Shown here one piece after another: positions 7,552-15,274 of a stretch of DNA of 64,000 nt (its first letter is position 1; every line of letters begins with the position of its first letter). Position numbers and translations under genes: made by a program. Origin of the DNA: an uncultured Clostridia bacterium (GTDB lineage: Bacteria; Bacillota; Clostridia; Oscillospirales; Oscillospiraceae). Where the stretch lies: the NCBI GenBank assembly GCA_937890525.1, contig CALADI010000046.1, positions 16,641 through 80,640 of the forward strand. Reading direction: 5' to 3'. Below the pieces are notes generated by a model. It ran no database searches. It was given only the letters and a program-made list of their open reading frames with translations, and was not told where the DNA came from.

Positions 7552-8775
7552 ATGAAGAAAACAGTTCTCAGAGAGTACGCAAAACTGATCGTCCGCTGCG
7601 GCGTCAATGTCCAAAAAGGGCAGGAGGTCGTGATCCACACCGGACTGGATCAGCCGGAATTTGTCCAGATGGTGGTGGAGGAGGCCTACAAGGCCAAGGC
7701 CAAGAAGGTCACGGTGGAGTGGAAATACGCCCCGCTGGAGAAGATCCATGTGCGCTACCAATCTGTCACCACCATGGGAAATGTGACCGAATGGGAGAAG
7801 GCTCGCCAGCAGCATGACTGCGATGTGCTCCCTGCCCGGATCCATCTGATCTCCGACGATCCCGATGGGCTCAAGGGCATGAATATGGAGAAGGTTGCCA
7901 AAGCCCGGAAGCTGAGCTACCCGGTGCTCAAGCCCTATGCGGATGCACGCAACGGCAAGCAGCAGTGGTGCATTGCCGCAGTTCCCGGAGCGGCATGGGC
8001 GAAGAAACTCTTCCCCACATTGAGCAAGCATCAGGCGGTAGAGAAGCTGTGGGAGGCCATTTTGTCCGCATCCAGAGTGGATGCAGACCCCGTCCTTGCG
8101 TGGGAGAAGCACAATGCGGATCTTGCCAAGCGCTGCGAATATCTCAACGGCCTGGGGATCCGCAGCCTGCACTATACGGCGGACAACGGCACCGACTTGA
8201 CCGTGGGTATGATCCCTCAGGCGCAGTTCTGCGGCGGAGGGGAGACCAGCCTTCAAGGCATCTTCTTCAACCCCAATATTCCCTCGGAGGAGTGCTTCAT
8301 CTCTCCCATGCGGGGCAAGGCTGAGGGTATCGTCTATTCCACCAAACCCTTGAGCTATCAGGGACAGTTGATCGACGGATTCAGCCTGCGTTTTGAAAAC
8401 GGCAAGGTGGTGCAGGCTAAGGCAGAGCAGGGGGAGGAACTGCTGAACACCATGCTCTCCATGGACGAGGGCGCAGCCTATCTGGGCGAATGTGCGCTGG
8501 TTCCCCAGAAGAGCCCCATTGCAGAAAGCGGGATCCTGTTCTACAACACCCTGTTTGATGAGAATGCATCCTGCCATCTGGCCATGGGCAGAGGATATAC
8601 CGACACCATCCGTGACTGCCAGAACTATACCTTGGAGCAATGCCGGGATATGGGGATCAATGATTCGATGATCCATGTGGACTTCATGATCGGATGCGAC
8701 AGCATGAATATTGATGCCCATTGTGACGGCGGAAAGGTTGTTCGGATCTTCGAAAAAGGGAACTGGGCGTTCTGA
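7552..8775 (+). CDS. Aminopeptidase, peptidase family M29
   Basis: A 407-residue cytoplasmic metallo-aminopeptidase of the thermophilic (AmpS/AmpT/PepS) family, which removes N-terminal residues from peptides using two divalent metal ions. Family features are MKKTVLREYAKLIVRCGVNVQKGQEVVI at the N-terminus and, in the C-terminal half, NIPSEECFISPMRGKAEG, DEGAAYLGECAL, the histidine-bearing NASCHLAMGRGY and HVDFMIG, which supply Glu/His/Asp metal ligands. The start at 7552 is chosen for AAAAGGAG and the promoter at 7498-7526. It is monocistronic; no clear terminator follows before the rpmE promoter. Confidence 0.9.
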   Translation: MKKTVLREYAKLIVRCGVNVQKGQEVVIHTGLDQPEFVQMVVEEAYKAKAKKVTVEWKYAPLEKIHVRYQSVTTMGNVTEWEKARQQHDCDVLPARIHLISDDPDGLKGMNMEKVAKARKLSYPVLKPYADARNGKQQWCIAAVPGAAWAKKLFPTLSKHQAVEKLWEAILSASRVDADPVLAWEKHNADLAKRCEYLNGLGIRSLHYTADNGTDLTVGMIPQAQFCGGGETSLQGIFFNPNIPSEECFISPMRGKAEGIVYSTKPLSYQGQLIDGFSLRFENGKVVQAKAEQGEELLNTMLSMDEGAAYLGECALVPQKSPIAESGILFYNTLFDENASCHLAMGRGYTDTIRDCQNYTLEQCRDMGINDSMIHVDFMIGCDSMNIDAHCDGGKVVRIFEKGNWAF

Positions 8776-8819
8776 TCGGGAAATTTTTGATAAAATCCCT
8801 AGGAAATCAAAAATAACCC

Positions 8820-8848
8820 TTGCATTCTTCAGAAGAATGTGTTATTAT
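8820..8848 (+). promoter_or_regulatory. Promoter of rpmE
   Basis: TTGCAT (8820-8825), a 17-base spacer and TATTAT (8843-8848). The start of this promoter and the TGAGCG just after it closely resemble the rpmB promoter at 36817-36845. Confidence 0.75.
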
Positions 8849-8850
8849 AG

Positions 8851-8915
8851 CTGAGCGATTGAAATTGCTGAGGGCGTTTATGCCCTTTTACGAAGATCAG
8901 AAAGAGGTGAACAAC
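8851..8915 (+). promoter_or_regulatory. rpmE 5' leader with two small hairpins
   Basis: The 65-base leader folds into a 6 bp hairpin (8854-8859 with 8864-8869, TGAA loop, one G-U pair) and a 5 bp GC hairpin (8871-8875 with 8882-8886) followed by TTTT. The second resembles a short intrinsic terminator placed before the start codon. Leaders that let L31 control its own synthesis are known in several bacterial groups; assignment to one of them is inference. Confidence 0.5.
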
Positions 8916-9116
8916 ATGAAGGAAGGTCTCCATCCCAATTACGAACAGACTACGATTCGCTGCGCTTGCGGCAATGTCTTTACGACTGGTTCTACCAAGA
9001 AGGACATCAAGGTTGAAATCTGCTCCAAGTGCCACCCTTTCTATACCGGCAAGCAGAAGCTGGTTGACACCGGTGGACGTGTTGATCGTTTCAACAAGCG
9101 TTTTGGCCTGAAGTAA
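8916..9116 (+). CDS. rpmE: 50S ribosomal protein L31, zinc-binding type
   Basis: The 66-residue protein starts MKEGLHPNYEQTTIRCACGN and carries the zinc cysteines CAC...CSKCHP, so it is the C+ form of L31 at the central protuberance of the 50S subunit. An AAAGAGGTG site precedes the ATG; earlier in-frame codons belong to the leader. It is followed directly by a strong terminator. The zinc form implies that zinc limitation would be met by a C- paralogue elsewhere, if one exists. Confidence 0.95.
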   Translation: MKEGLHPNYEQTTIRCACGNVFTTGSTKKDIKVEICSKCHPFYTGKQKLVDTGGRVDRFNKRFGLK

Positions 9117-9121
9117 GACCG

Positions 9122-9156
9122 AAAGCCCGCACTGCGTATGTAGTGCGGGCTTTTTG
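9122..9156 (+). terminator. Terminator of rpmE
   Basis: A 12 bp perfect stem (9122-9133 with 9142-9153) is followed by a T-run. It begins six bases after the rpmE stop codon. Confidence 0.9.
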
Positions 9157-9196
9157 TAACTTTTTGACGATGATGCGGATTCCCGCGGGGTGATAT

Positions 9197-10465
9197 ATGG
9201 AATTGAATTTTGAAGAACACACACAGGAACGGGCGGTGCTGGTGGGGCTGAATGCGGATTGCTTCCGGGCTGACCAGACCGCCACCGATGAAACGCTGGA
9301 AGAATTGGAAGCGCTGCTGGAAACGGCTGGGGGCTTCTGTACCGCAAAGATCCTGCAAAACCGCCATGCGCCGGATGCTCACAGCTTCATCGGTGAGGGC
9401 AAGGCGCAGGAGGTGCGGATGCTCATTGAAGCCACCGCGTCTACCATGGCGATTTTCGACAACGAACTGTCGCCGGGGCAGATCCGGGCATTGGAGGAGA
9501 TCCTTGGGGTCACGGTGCTGGATCGCAGCGCCCTGATTTTGGATATTTTTGCCCAGCGGGCCAAGACCCGGGAGGGCAGACTCCAAGTAGAACTGGCGCA
9601 GTACCGCTATCTGCTGCCCAGACTCTCGGGCATGGGTACCAGCCTGTCCCGCCAAGGCGGCGGCATCGGCACCCGTGGCCCCGGTGAGACCAAGCTGGAA
9701 TCCGACCGCCGGCATATCCGGGAGCGGATCGCCCGACTGGAAGGGGAACTGAAGCAGGTGCGGCAGGTTCGAGGTGTACAGCGGGAGCGGAGAATGAAGA
9801 ACTCTGTCCCGGTGGTGGCCATCGTGGGCTATACCAATGCGGGAAAATCCACGCTTTTGAACCGGCTGACCGGGGCAGGGATCCCTGCCAACAACCGGCT
9901 GTTCGATACCTTGGATACCACCTCCCGGCAGCTTACGGTGTCGGACAATCTGGAAGTCATTTTGTCGGATACGGTGGGATTTATTGCCAAGCTGCCCCAT
10001 CATCTGGTGGATGCATTCCGGGCTACACTGGAGGAACTGGAATATGCGGATCTTCTGCTCCATGTGATCGATGCATCGGATCCCCACCGGCAGGAGCATA
10101 TTCAGGTGGTGGAAAAGCTGATCGGTCAGCTTGCCAAAGAAGGCGCCCCGGTGATCAACTGCTACAACAAGTCTGATTTGGTGGAGCCTGAGGACATTCC
10201 CATTGGGGAAGATGTGGTTGCAATTTCCGCCGGAAAAGGCGATAATATGGATGGTCTGCTGAAAGCCATTGAGAAGGCGCTGGATCGCGGACTGCACCAT
10301 GTGCGGATCTGCCTGCCCTATGCTATGGGCGGTATGGTGGAGAAGCTCCACGACGGCGCACAGGTGAAAAATGTGGACTATACCGCCGACGGGATCCAGG
10401 TGGAGACGGTGGTGGACGATATCCTGTACGGCAGGATCCGGGAGTATATCATAGAGGAGCTGTAA
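9197..10465 (+). CDS. hflX: GTPase HflX
   Basis: A 422-residue ribosome-associated GTPase that splits stalled or stressed 70S ribosomes. The N-terminal HflX domain includes the glycine-rich linker LSGMGTSLSRQGGGIGTRGP and GETKLESDRRHIRERI. The G domain has G1 GYTNAGKSTLLN, G2/G3 DTLDTTSR and SDTVGFI, and G4 NKSD. GGGGTG lies before the ATG. It is the first gene of a long plus-strand series (yigZ, dgt and on); yigZ begins five bases after its stop. Confidence 0.94.
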   Translation: MELNFEEHTQERAVLVGLNADCFRADQTATDETLEELEALLETAGGFCTAKILQNRHAPDAHSFIGEGKAQEVRMLIEATASTMAIFDNELSPGQIRALEEILGVTVLDRSALILDIFAQRAKTREGRLQVELAQYRYLLPRLSGMGTSLSRQGGGIGTRGPGETKLESDRRHIRERIARLEGELKQVRQVRGVQRERRMKNSVPVVAIVGYTNAGKSTLLNRLTGAGIPANNRLFDTLDTTSRQLTVSDNLEVILSDTVGFIAKLPHHLVDAFRATLEELEYADLLLHVIDASDPHRQEHIQVVEKLIGQLAKEGAPVINCYNKSDLVEPEDIPIGEDVVAISAGKGDNMDGLLKAIEKALDRGLHHVRICLPYAMGGMVEKLHDGAQVKNVDYTADGIQVETVVDDILYGRIREYIIEEL

Positions 10466-10470
10466 TCACG

Positions 10471-11100
10471 ATGGAAGAGTATCTGGTGCCCACAGCCTTT
10501 GGAGAGGACGAATTTGTCGAGAAAAAGTCCAGATTCATCGGGCGTGTCTGGCCGGTGGAGACGGAGGAGGAGGCGCTGGAGCGGATCCAGCAAATGAAGA
10601 AGCAGCATTACGATGCCACCCACAACTGCTGGGCATATATCATCCGGGACGGAGCAGTACGGTTTTCTGACGACGGCGAACCCGGAGGTACTGCGGGGAT
10701 GCCCATGATGCAGGTGTTGCAGCGGGAAGGGCTGAACAATGTGGTATGTGTTGTGACCCGTTACTTCGGCGGGATCCTGCTGGGTGCCGGCGGATTGGTT
10801 CGTGCGTATACCAAGGGAGCAAAGATCGCGGTGGATGCCGCAGGAAAATCCATGAAGCGGGTTTGGTCGGTGCTGTATGTTCCGTGCCCTTACCACCTGT
10901 ACGAGCGGGTCAAGCTGGAAGCGGGGGCCTTTGGCGCGGTGATCCGGGACACCCAGTATGGTGCGGAAGTGGAACTGGAGATCATGGTGCCCTGTGCCAT
11001 GAGCCAGCCGTTTTTGGATCGGCTGACGGATTTGTCAGCGGGTACACTGGAGGGGCTGGAAACAGGTCAGGAGTATCGGGCATTTCCCGTGACCGAATAA
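10471..11100 (+). CDS. yigZ: YigZ/IMPACT family protein
   Basis: A 209-residue protein of the YigZ/IMPACT family. It holds the signatures KKSRFIG, THNCWAY, DDGEPGGTAGMPM and VVTRYFGGILLGAGGLVRAY, followed by a C-terminal ferredoxin-like domain. Eukaryotic IMPACT regulates translation through GCN2; the bacterial role is not established, though association with ribosomes or translation factors has been suggested. It starts five bases after hflX, another ribosome-linked gene, and 23 bases before dgt. Confidence 0.9.
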   Translation: MEEYLVPTAFGEDEFVEKKSRFIGRVWPVETEEEALERIQQMKKQHYDATHNCWAYIIRDGAVRFSDDGEPGGTAGMPMMQVLQREGLNNVVCVVTRYFGGILLGAGGLVRAYTKGAKIAVDAAGKSMKRVWSVLYVPCPYHLYERVKLEAGAFGAVIRDTQYGAEVELEIMVPCAMSQPFLDRLTDLSAGTLEGLETGQEYRAFPVTE

Positions 11101-11123
11101 ATTGGATATCAGGAGGGAGCAGT

Positions 11124-12137
11124 ATGTCAGTTCGAGGATATTTGGAACAGCAGGAGCATCTGTATCTGGATCCCAGAGCGTCCTTTGCCGATCAGAGCAA
11201 GGGCAGACCTCTGCCGGAGGAATCCCGGGAGGATGAAGTGCGTACCTGCTATCAGCATGATGTGGATCGCATCGTCCATTCCAAGGCGTTTCGGCGGCTG
11301 ATGCATAAGACTCAGGTGTTCCTTCGCCCAGAGGGCGATCACTACCGCACCCGGATGACCCACACCATCGAGGTGGCACGGATCGCTCGAACCATTGCCA
11401 GAGCCCTCCGGCTCAACGAAGATCTGACAGAAGCCATAGCCATGGGGCATGATCTGGGGCACACGCCCTTCGGTCACGCCGGGGAATTGGCGCTGACAGA
11501 AGCTATGGGCGTTCCCTTCCGCCACAATGAGCAGAGCCTCCGAGTGGTGGATGTGCTGGAGAAGGGCGGAGACGGATTGAATCTTTCCCATGAGGTTCGC
11601 ATGGGCATCGTGGGGCACACCGGACCCTACATCCCCAAGACCCTGGAAGGGCAGATCGTGCGCCGATCCGACCAGATCGCCTATGTGAACCATGACATTG
11701 ACGATGCCATGCGTGCCGGGATCCTGAGCAATGACGATATCCCCGGATCCATCTCCAAACTGCTGGGCTATACCCACAAGGAGCGGATCAACACTTTGGT
11801 ATGCGATACCATTGCTGCTTCCCGGGAATCCGGGACGCTGACCATGTCTGTGGATGTGGAGACGGCGCTGCGGGATCTGCGGGCGTTTATGTTCGAAAAG
11901 GTGTACCGCAACCCCATTGCCAAGGCCCAGGAAAGCAAGGCAAGACATATGCTCCAAAGCCTGTATGAATACTACATCGCCCATCCCGAGGCGCTGCCGG
12001 CGGACTTCTTGCCCCAGCTCAGCTTCGATGGGATGGAACGCACGGTCTGCGACTATATCGCCGGAATGACGGATAAGTACGCTGTGGACAAATACGCCGA
12101 GCTTTTCATTCCTTCAGGGTGGAATGTCCGGGGATAA
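11124..12137 (+). CDS. dgt: Deoxyguanosinetriphosphate triphosphohydrolase-like protein
   Basis: An HD-domain dNTPase of 337 residues that cleaves dNTPs to deoxynucleosides and triphosphate. The metal-binding residues appear as RMTHTIEVARIART (H of H...HD), MGHDLGHTPFGHAGE and the later D of VNHDIDDAMRAG. The N-terminus includes FRRLMHKTQVF. The start at 11124 is chosen because AGGAGGGAG lies just upstream and the conserved region begins there; the frame is open earlier within yigZ. A location before dnaG and a sigma gene is common in Clostridia and ties dNTP pools to replication. Confidence 0.9.
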   Translation: MSVRGYLEQQEHLYLDPRASFADQSKGRPLPEESREDEVRTCYQHDVDRIVHSKAFRRLMHKTQVFLRPEGDHYRTRMTHTIEVARIARTIARALRLNEDLTEAIAMGHDLGHTPFGHAGELALTEAMGVPFRHNEQSLRVVDVLEKGGDGLNLSHEVRMGIVGHTGPYIPKTLEGQIVRRSDQIAYVNHDIDDAMRAGILSNDDIPGSISKLLGYTHKERINTLVCDTIAASRESGTLTMSVDVETALRDLRAFMFEKVYRNPIAKAQESKARHMLQSLYEYYIAHPEALPADFLPQLSFDGMERTVCDYIAGMTDKYAVDKYAELFIPSGWNVRG

Positions 12138-12179
12138 TGTGCTATAATACTGAGAAATACCATTTGAAGGAGATCAAGG

Positions 12180-12629
12180 ATGAAAAAGAAAACCATTTGG
12201 GGCAGCGTGATGACCATGCTCAGCGTGATCGCGGTGATGGTGGCATCTTATCCCGCCGGGGTCAAGGTATTCCATCAGGGGGATGCCACGGCAAGGGTCT
12301 ATTCCTTCTTCCAGCAGGTGCCGGATTCGCCCATTGCTATGTGCCTGCTGTTTGCGGCGCTGCTGAGCTGTGTTTCGCTGATGCTGAGTGTGGCATTTCT
12401 GGTTCGGCACCGCCTTGGCTGGCTTAAGGGCATCATCGGCGTGAGCTTTGCGTCGGTGACTCTGGCTGCAATCCCAATTGTGGCAAGACCCGATCCCATG
12501 GTGCTGCCCAATATGGGGCATCCTCTGGCGATGGGCACGGTGTGTGTGCTGGCTTACCTTCTGCACCACGCTATGAAGAACAAGCCTGATGCAGAGGAAC
12601 CCAAGGGCGAGCGTCTCAGCCTGCACTGA
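12180..12629 (+). CDS. Small polytopic membrane protein, function unknown
   Basis: A 149-residue protein with four likely membrane helices: about residues 8-24, 52-75, 82-102 and 117-130. The termini are basic at the start (MKKKTIW) and charged at the end (KNKPDAEEPKGERLSLH). I do not recognise a family. An AAGGAG site precedes the ATG, and a -10-like TATAAT (12143-12148) without a good -35 lies upstream. It sits between dgt and dnaG with 30-40 base gaps, so it is probably co-transcribed. Confidence 0.75.
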   Translation: MKKKTIWGSVMTMLSVIAVMVASYPAGVKVFHQGDATARVYSFFQQVPDSPIAMCLLFAALLSCVSLMLSVAFLVRHRLGWLKGIIGVSFASVTLAAIPIVARPDPMVLPNMGHPLAMGTVCVLAYLLHHAMKNKPDAEEPKGERLSLH

Positions 12630-12662
12630 TCTGCGGTCATACAGCGGAAGGAGGGGTCAATA

Positions 12663-14402
12663 TTGGCATTTCCACCGTCCTTTATTGACGAATTGATCGC
12701 CCGCAACCCCATCGAGGATGTGGTCGGGCATTATGTGAATCTGAAACGCTCCGGGGCAAATTTGTTTGGATTGTGTCCTTTCCACGGGGAAAAGACGGCA
12801 TCGTTTTCCGTTGCCCCGGATAAGGGGATCTATTACTGCTTTGGCTGCCACAAGGGCGGCGGCGTCATCAATTTCATGATGGAGATCGAGGGGCTGACCT
12901 ACCCGGATGCGGTGCGTTCCCTTGCCAAACGGGCGGGGATGCAGGTGCCGGAGGATGAGCAGTACCAAAGCCGCTATCACCATCAGGAGCGTCTGTGGGC
13001 GCTGAGCCGGGAGGCAGCCCGTTTTTTCAACGCCCAGCTTTATCAACCGGCGGGGGAGCGGGGGCTTGCCTACGCCCAGCGCCGGGGTATGCCCAAGTCT
13101 ACCTTGACCAAATTCGGCATCGGCTTTGCCCCGGACGCATGGACAGCCTTGACAGATGCCATGCGCCGCAAGGGGTATACCGATCAGGAACTCATCGATG
13201 CGGGTCTTGTGTCCCAGAAGGGGGACAGGATCTATGACCGGTTCCGCAACCGGCTGATGTTCCCCATCATCGATGTGCGGGGGAATGTGATCGGCTTCGG
13301 CGGTCGTGTGATGGATGATTCTACCCCTAAATATCTCAATTCCCCGGAGACGGTGATCTTTAACAAGCGAAAGAATCTCTTTGCATTGAACCTCGCCAAG
13401 AAGACCAAGCTGCCCTATCTGATCTTGGTGGAGGGGTATATGGATGCTGTGGCGCTGCATCAGTACGGCTTTGACTGTGCGGTGGCATCGCTGGGCACCA
13501 GTCTGACCGAAGATCATGCAGCGCTGCTGACCCGCTACACCGAGCAGGTGATGCTGATCTACGACGGAGACGAAGCGGGGCAGCGTGCCACCCGCCGTGC
13601 CATCCCCATGCTGGAAAAGGCGGGACTTCGGGTCAAGGTCCTGCGCATGAAGGGAGCAAAAGACCCGGATGAATTCTTGAAGAAATTCGGTGCGGATCAG
13701 TTCAAGCTGCTGCTGGAGGAAGCCTCCAACCGGGTAGAGTACCAGTTGAATGCCATTGCCGCAAAATACGACATTCGGGAGGACGATCAGCGTGTGCGCT
13801 TCATTCAGGAGTGTGCGCAGCTTATCAGCACCCTGCCCAGTTCTGTTCAGCGTGAGGTTTACGGCAGCCGTGTGGCAGAGAAAGGCGGCATCAGCGCCGA
13901 AGCCATGGCAATGGAGGTCTCCAAAGCATACAAGCTCCGGCTGCGCAAGGAAAAGAAGATCCAAGAGAAGAAGGATCTTGATCCGGTTCGCTCAGTCCAG
14001 CCCAAGAGCCGCTCCATCCGCTATGACGACATTCGTTCCGCCATGGCAGAGGAAGGGGTCATCGCCCAAGGACTTCGGGAACCGGCGCTGCTGGAATTGT
14101 GCGCAGATCTGCCTGCGGAGGCATTTTCCTCCGAATTGCTGGGCAGGGTATACCGCCAGCTTCGCCAGCGGTACGCCCAAGGGCTCCGGGTAGAGATCGG
14201 CTCGCTGGAGGGCTTTGATCCGGAGGAGATATCCCATATTGCCGGGATCCTGCAGCGGCAGAGCGGGCCGGTGAATGAACAGGCCATGAAGGATTATGCG
14301 GCTACCATTCTTGCCGAATCCGAGAAGCGGCAGATCCATACGGAAGCGGATCTGCTGGCACTGCGGAACAAGTTGAAAGAAAGCAAAGGATACAAGAAAT
14401 GA
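12663..14402 (+). CDS. dnaG: DNA primase
   Basis: This enzyme makes RNA primers for DNA replication. It is 579 residues with the CHC2 zinc-binding domain (LCPFHGEKTASFSV, YYCFGCHKGGG), then the catalytic Toprim core with GFGGRVMDD, NKRKNLFALN, LVEGYMDAVAL and YDGDEAGQ, and a C-terminal helicase-binding domain. The start is a TTG at 12663: AAGGAGG at 12648-12654 is correctly spaced, and no ATG lies nearby. The stop overlaps the next ATG by four bases, so dnaG and the sigma gene are translationally coupled. Confidence 0.94.
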   Translation: MAFPPSFIDELIARNPIEDVVGHYVNLKRSGANLFGLCPFHGEKTASFSVAPDKGIYYCFGCHKGGGVINFMMEIEGLTYPDAVRSLAKRAGMQVPEDEQYQSRYHHQERLWALSREAARFFNAQLYQPAGERGLAYAQRRGMPKSTLTKFGIGFAPDAWTALTDAMRRKGYTDQELIDAGLVSQKGDRIYDRFRNRLMFPIIDVRGNVIGFGGRVMDDSTPKYLNSPETVIFNKRKNLFALNLAKKTKLPYLILVEGYMDAVALHQYGFDCAVASLGTSLTEDHAALLTRYTEQVMLIYDGDEAGQRATRRAIPMLEKAGLRVKVLRMKGAKDPDEFLKKFGADQFKLLLEEASNRVEYQLNAIAAKYDIREDDQRVRFIQECAQLISTLPSSVQREVYGSRVAEKGGISAEAMAMEVSKAYKLRLRKEKKIQEKKDLDPVRSVQPKSRSIRYDDIRSAMAEEGVIAQGLREPALLELCADLPAEAFSSELLGRVYRQLRQRYAQGLRVEIGSLEGFDPEEISHIAGILQRQSGPVNEQAMKDYAATILAESEKRQIHTEADLLALRNKLKESKGYKK

Positions 14403-15274
14403 CGCCTGCAATGCTTGAAAAAGAAGAAGCTCAGGGACCGGTCCGCTCCGGGGACGAGGATGTGCGCCAGTATCTCAAGGAGATCCGGGAGTACCCTCGG
14501 CTGACTCAAGAGGAGGAACAGCAGATCGCCCGGCGCTGTGCCCAAGGGGACGAGGAGGCCATCCGTCAGATGGTCAACTCCAACCTGCGTCTGGTGGTCA
14601 GCGTGGCACGGGAGTATGCCGGTCGCGGAGTGCCCCTGCTGGATCTGATCCAAGAAGGATCCATCGGCTTGATCGTAGCCGCAAAGAAGTTCGACTATAC
14701 CATGGAGTACCGCTTCTCTACATATGCCACCAAGTGGATCCGTCAGCGGATCACCCGCTATCTGACGGATCACGGCGGTTTGATCCGTGTGCCTGCCCAT
14801 ACGGCGGAACGGATGCGCAAGGTCACGGCGGCAAAGAACGCTCTGATCCAAGAAAACGGAGAGGATCCCACCGAAGATGAGGTGGCTGCCCGCACAGGTC
14901 TGCCCCGGGAGAAGGTTTCTCAGCTGATGAAACTGGCACCTCAGACCTGCTCGCTGGATGCCCCGGTGGGTGAAGAGGGAGACACTACGGTGGGCAACTA
15001 CCTGCCAACCAATGAGGGGGCGGAGCCCCAGGAGGAGCTGGTTCGTCAGGAACTGGCTTCGCTGATGGATGGGCTGCTGGATCAGCTCAATCCACGGCAG
15101 CGTCAGATCCTCCGGCTTCGTTTCGGCATGGAGGATGGAGTGTGCTACACCTTGGAGGAGATCGGAAAGATGATCGGTATCTCCAAAGAACGGGTGCGGC
15201 AGGGGGAAAAACAGGCGATCGAGCGGCTGAAATGTTTGGGCGCAGATCTGGGCTTGGAGGATTTTTTGGAATGA
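14399..15274 (+). CDS. Sigma-70 family RNA polymerase sigma factor (RpoD-like, short)
   Basis: A 291-residue sigma factor directly after dnaG, the usual locus of the primary sigma gene. Region 1.2 (DVRQYLKEIREYPRLT), region 2 (NLRLVVSVAREYAGRGVPLL, DLIQEGSIGL, FSTYATKWIRQRITR), region 3 and region 4 (RQRQILRLRFGMEDG; helix SKERVRQGEKQAIERL) are all present. Region 1.1 is absent, and the usual Trp-Trp pair in region 2.3 is Lys-Trp. The -35 helix keeps the E-R-x-R-Q contacts. At this length and with the changed dyad it may be a group 2 factor or an unusual primary one. It overlaps dnaG and the next gene by four bases each. Confidence 0.88.
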   Translation: MTPAMLEKEEAQGPVRSGDEDVRQYLKEIREYPRLTQEEEQQIARRCAQGDEEAIRQMVNSNLRLVVSVAREYAGRGVPLLDLIQEGSIGLIVAAKKFDYTMEYRFSTYATKWIRQRITRYLTDHGGLIRVPAHTAERMRKVTAAKNALIQENGEDPTEDEVAARTGLPREKVSQLMKLAPQTCSLDAPVGEEGDTTVGNYLPTNEGAEPQEELVRQELASLMDGLLDQLNPRQRQILRLRFGMEDGVCYTLEEIGKMIGISKERVRQGEKQAIERLKCLGADLGLEDFLE

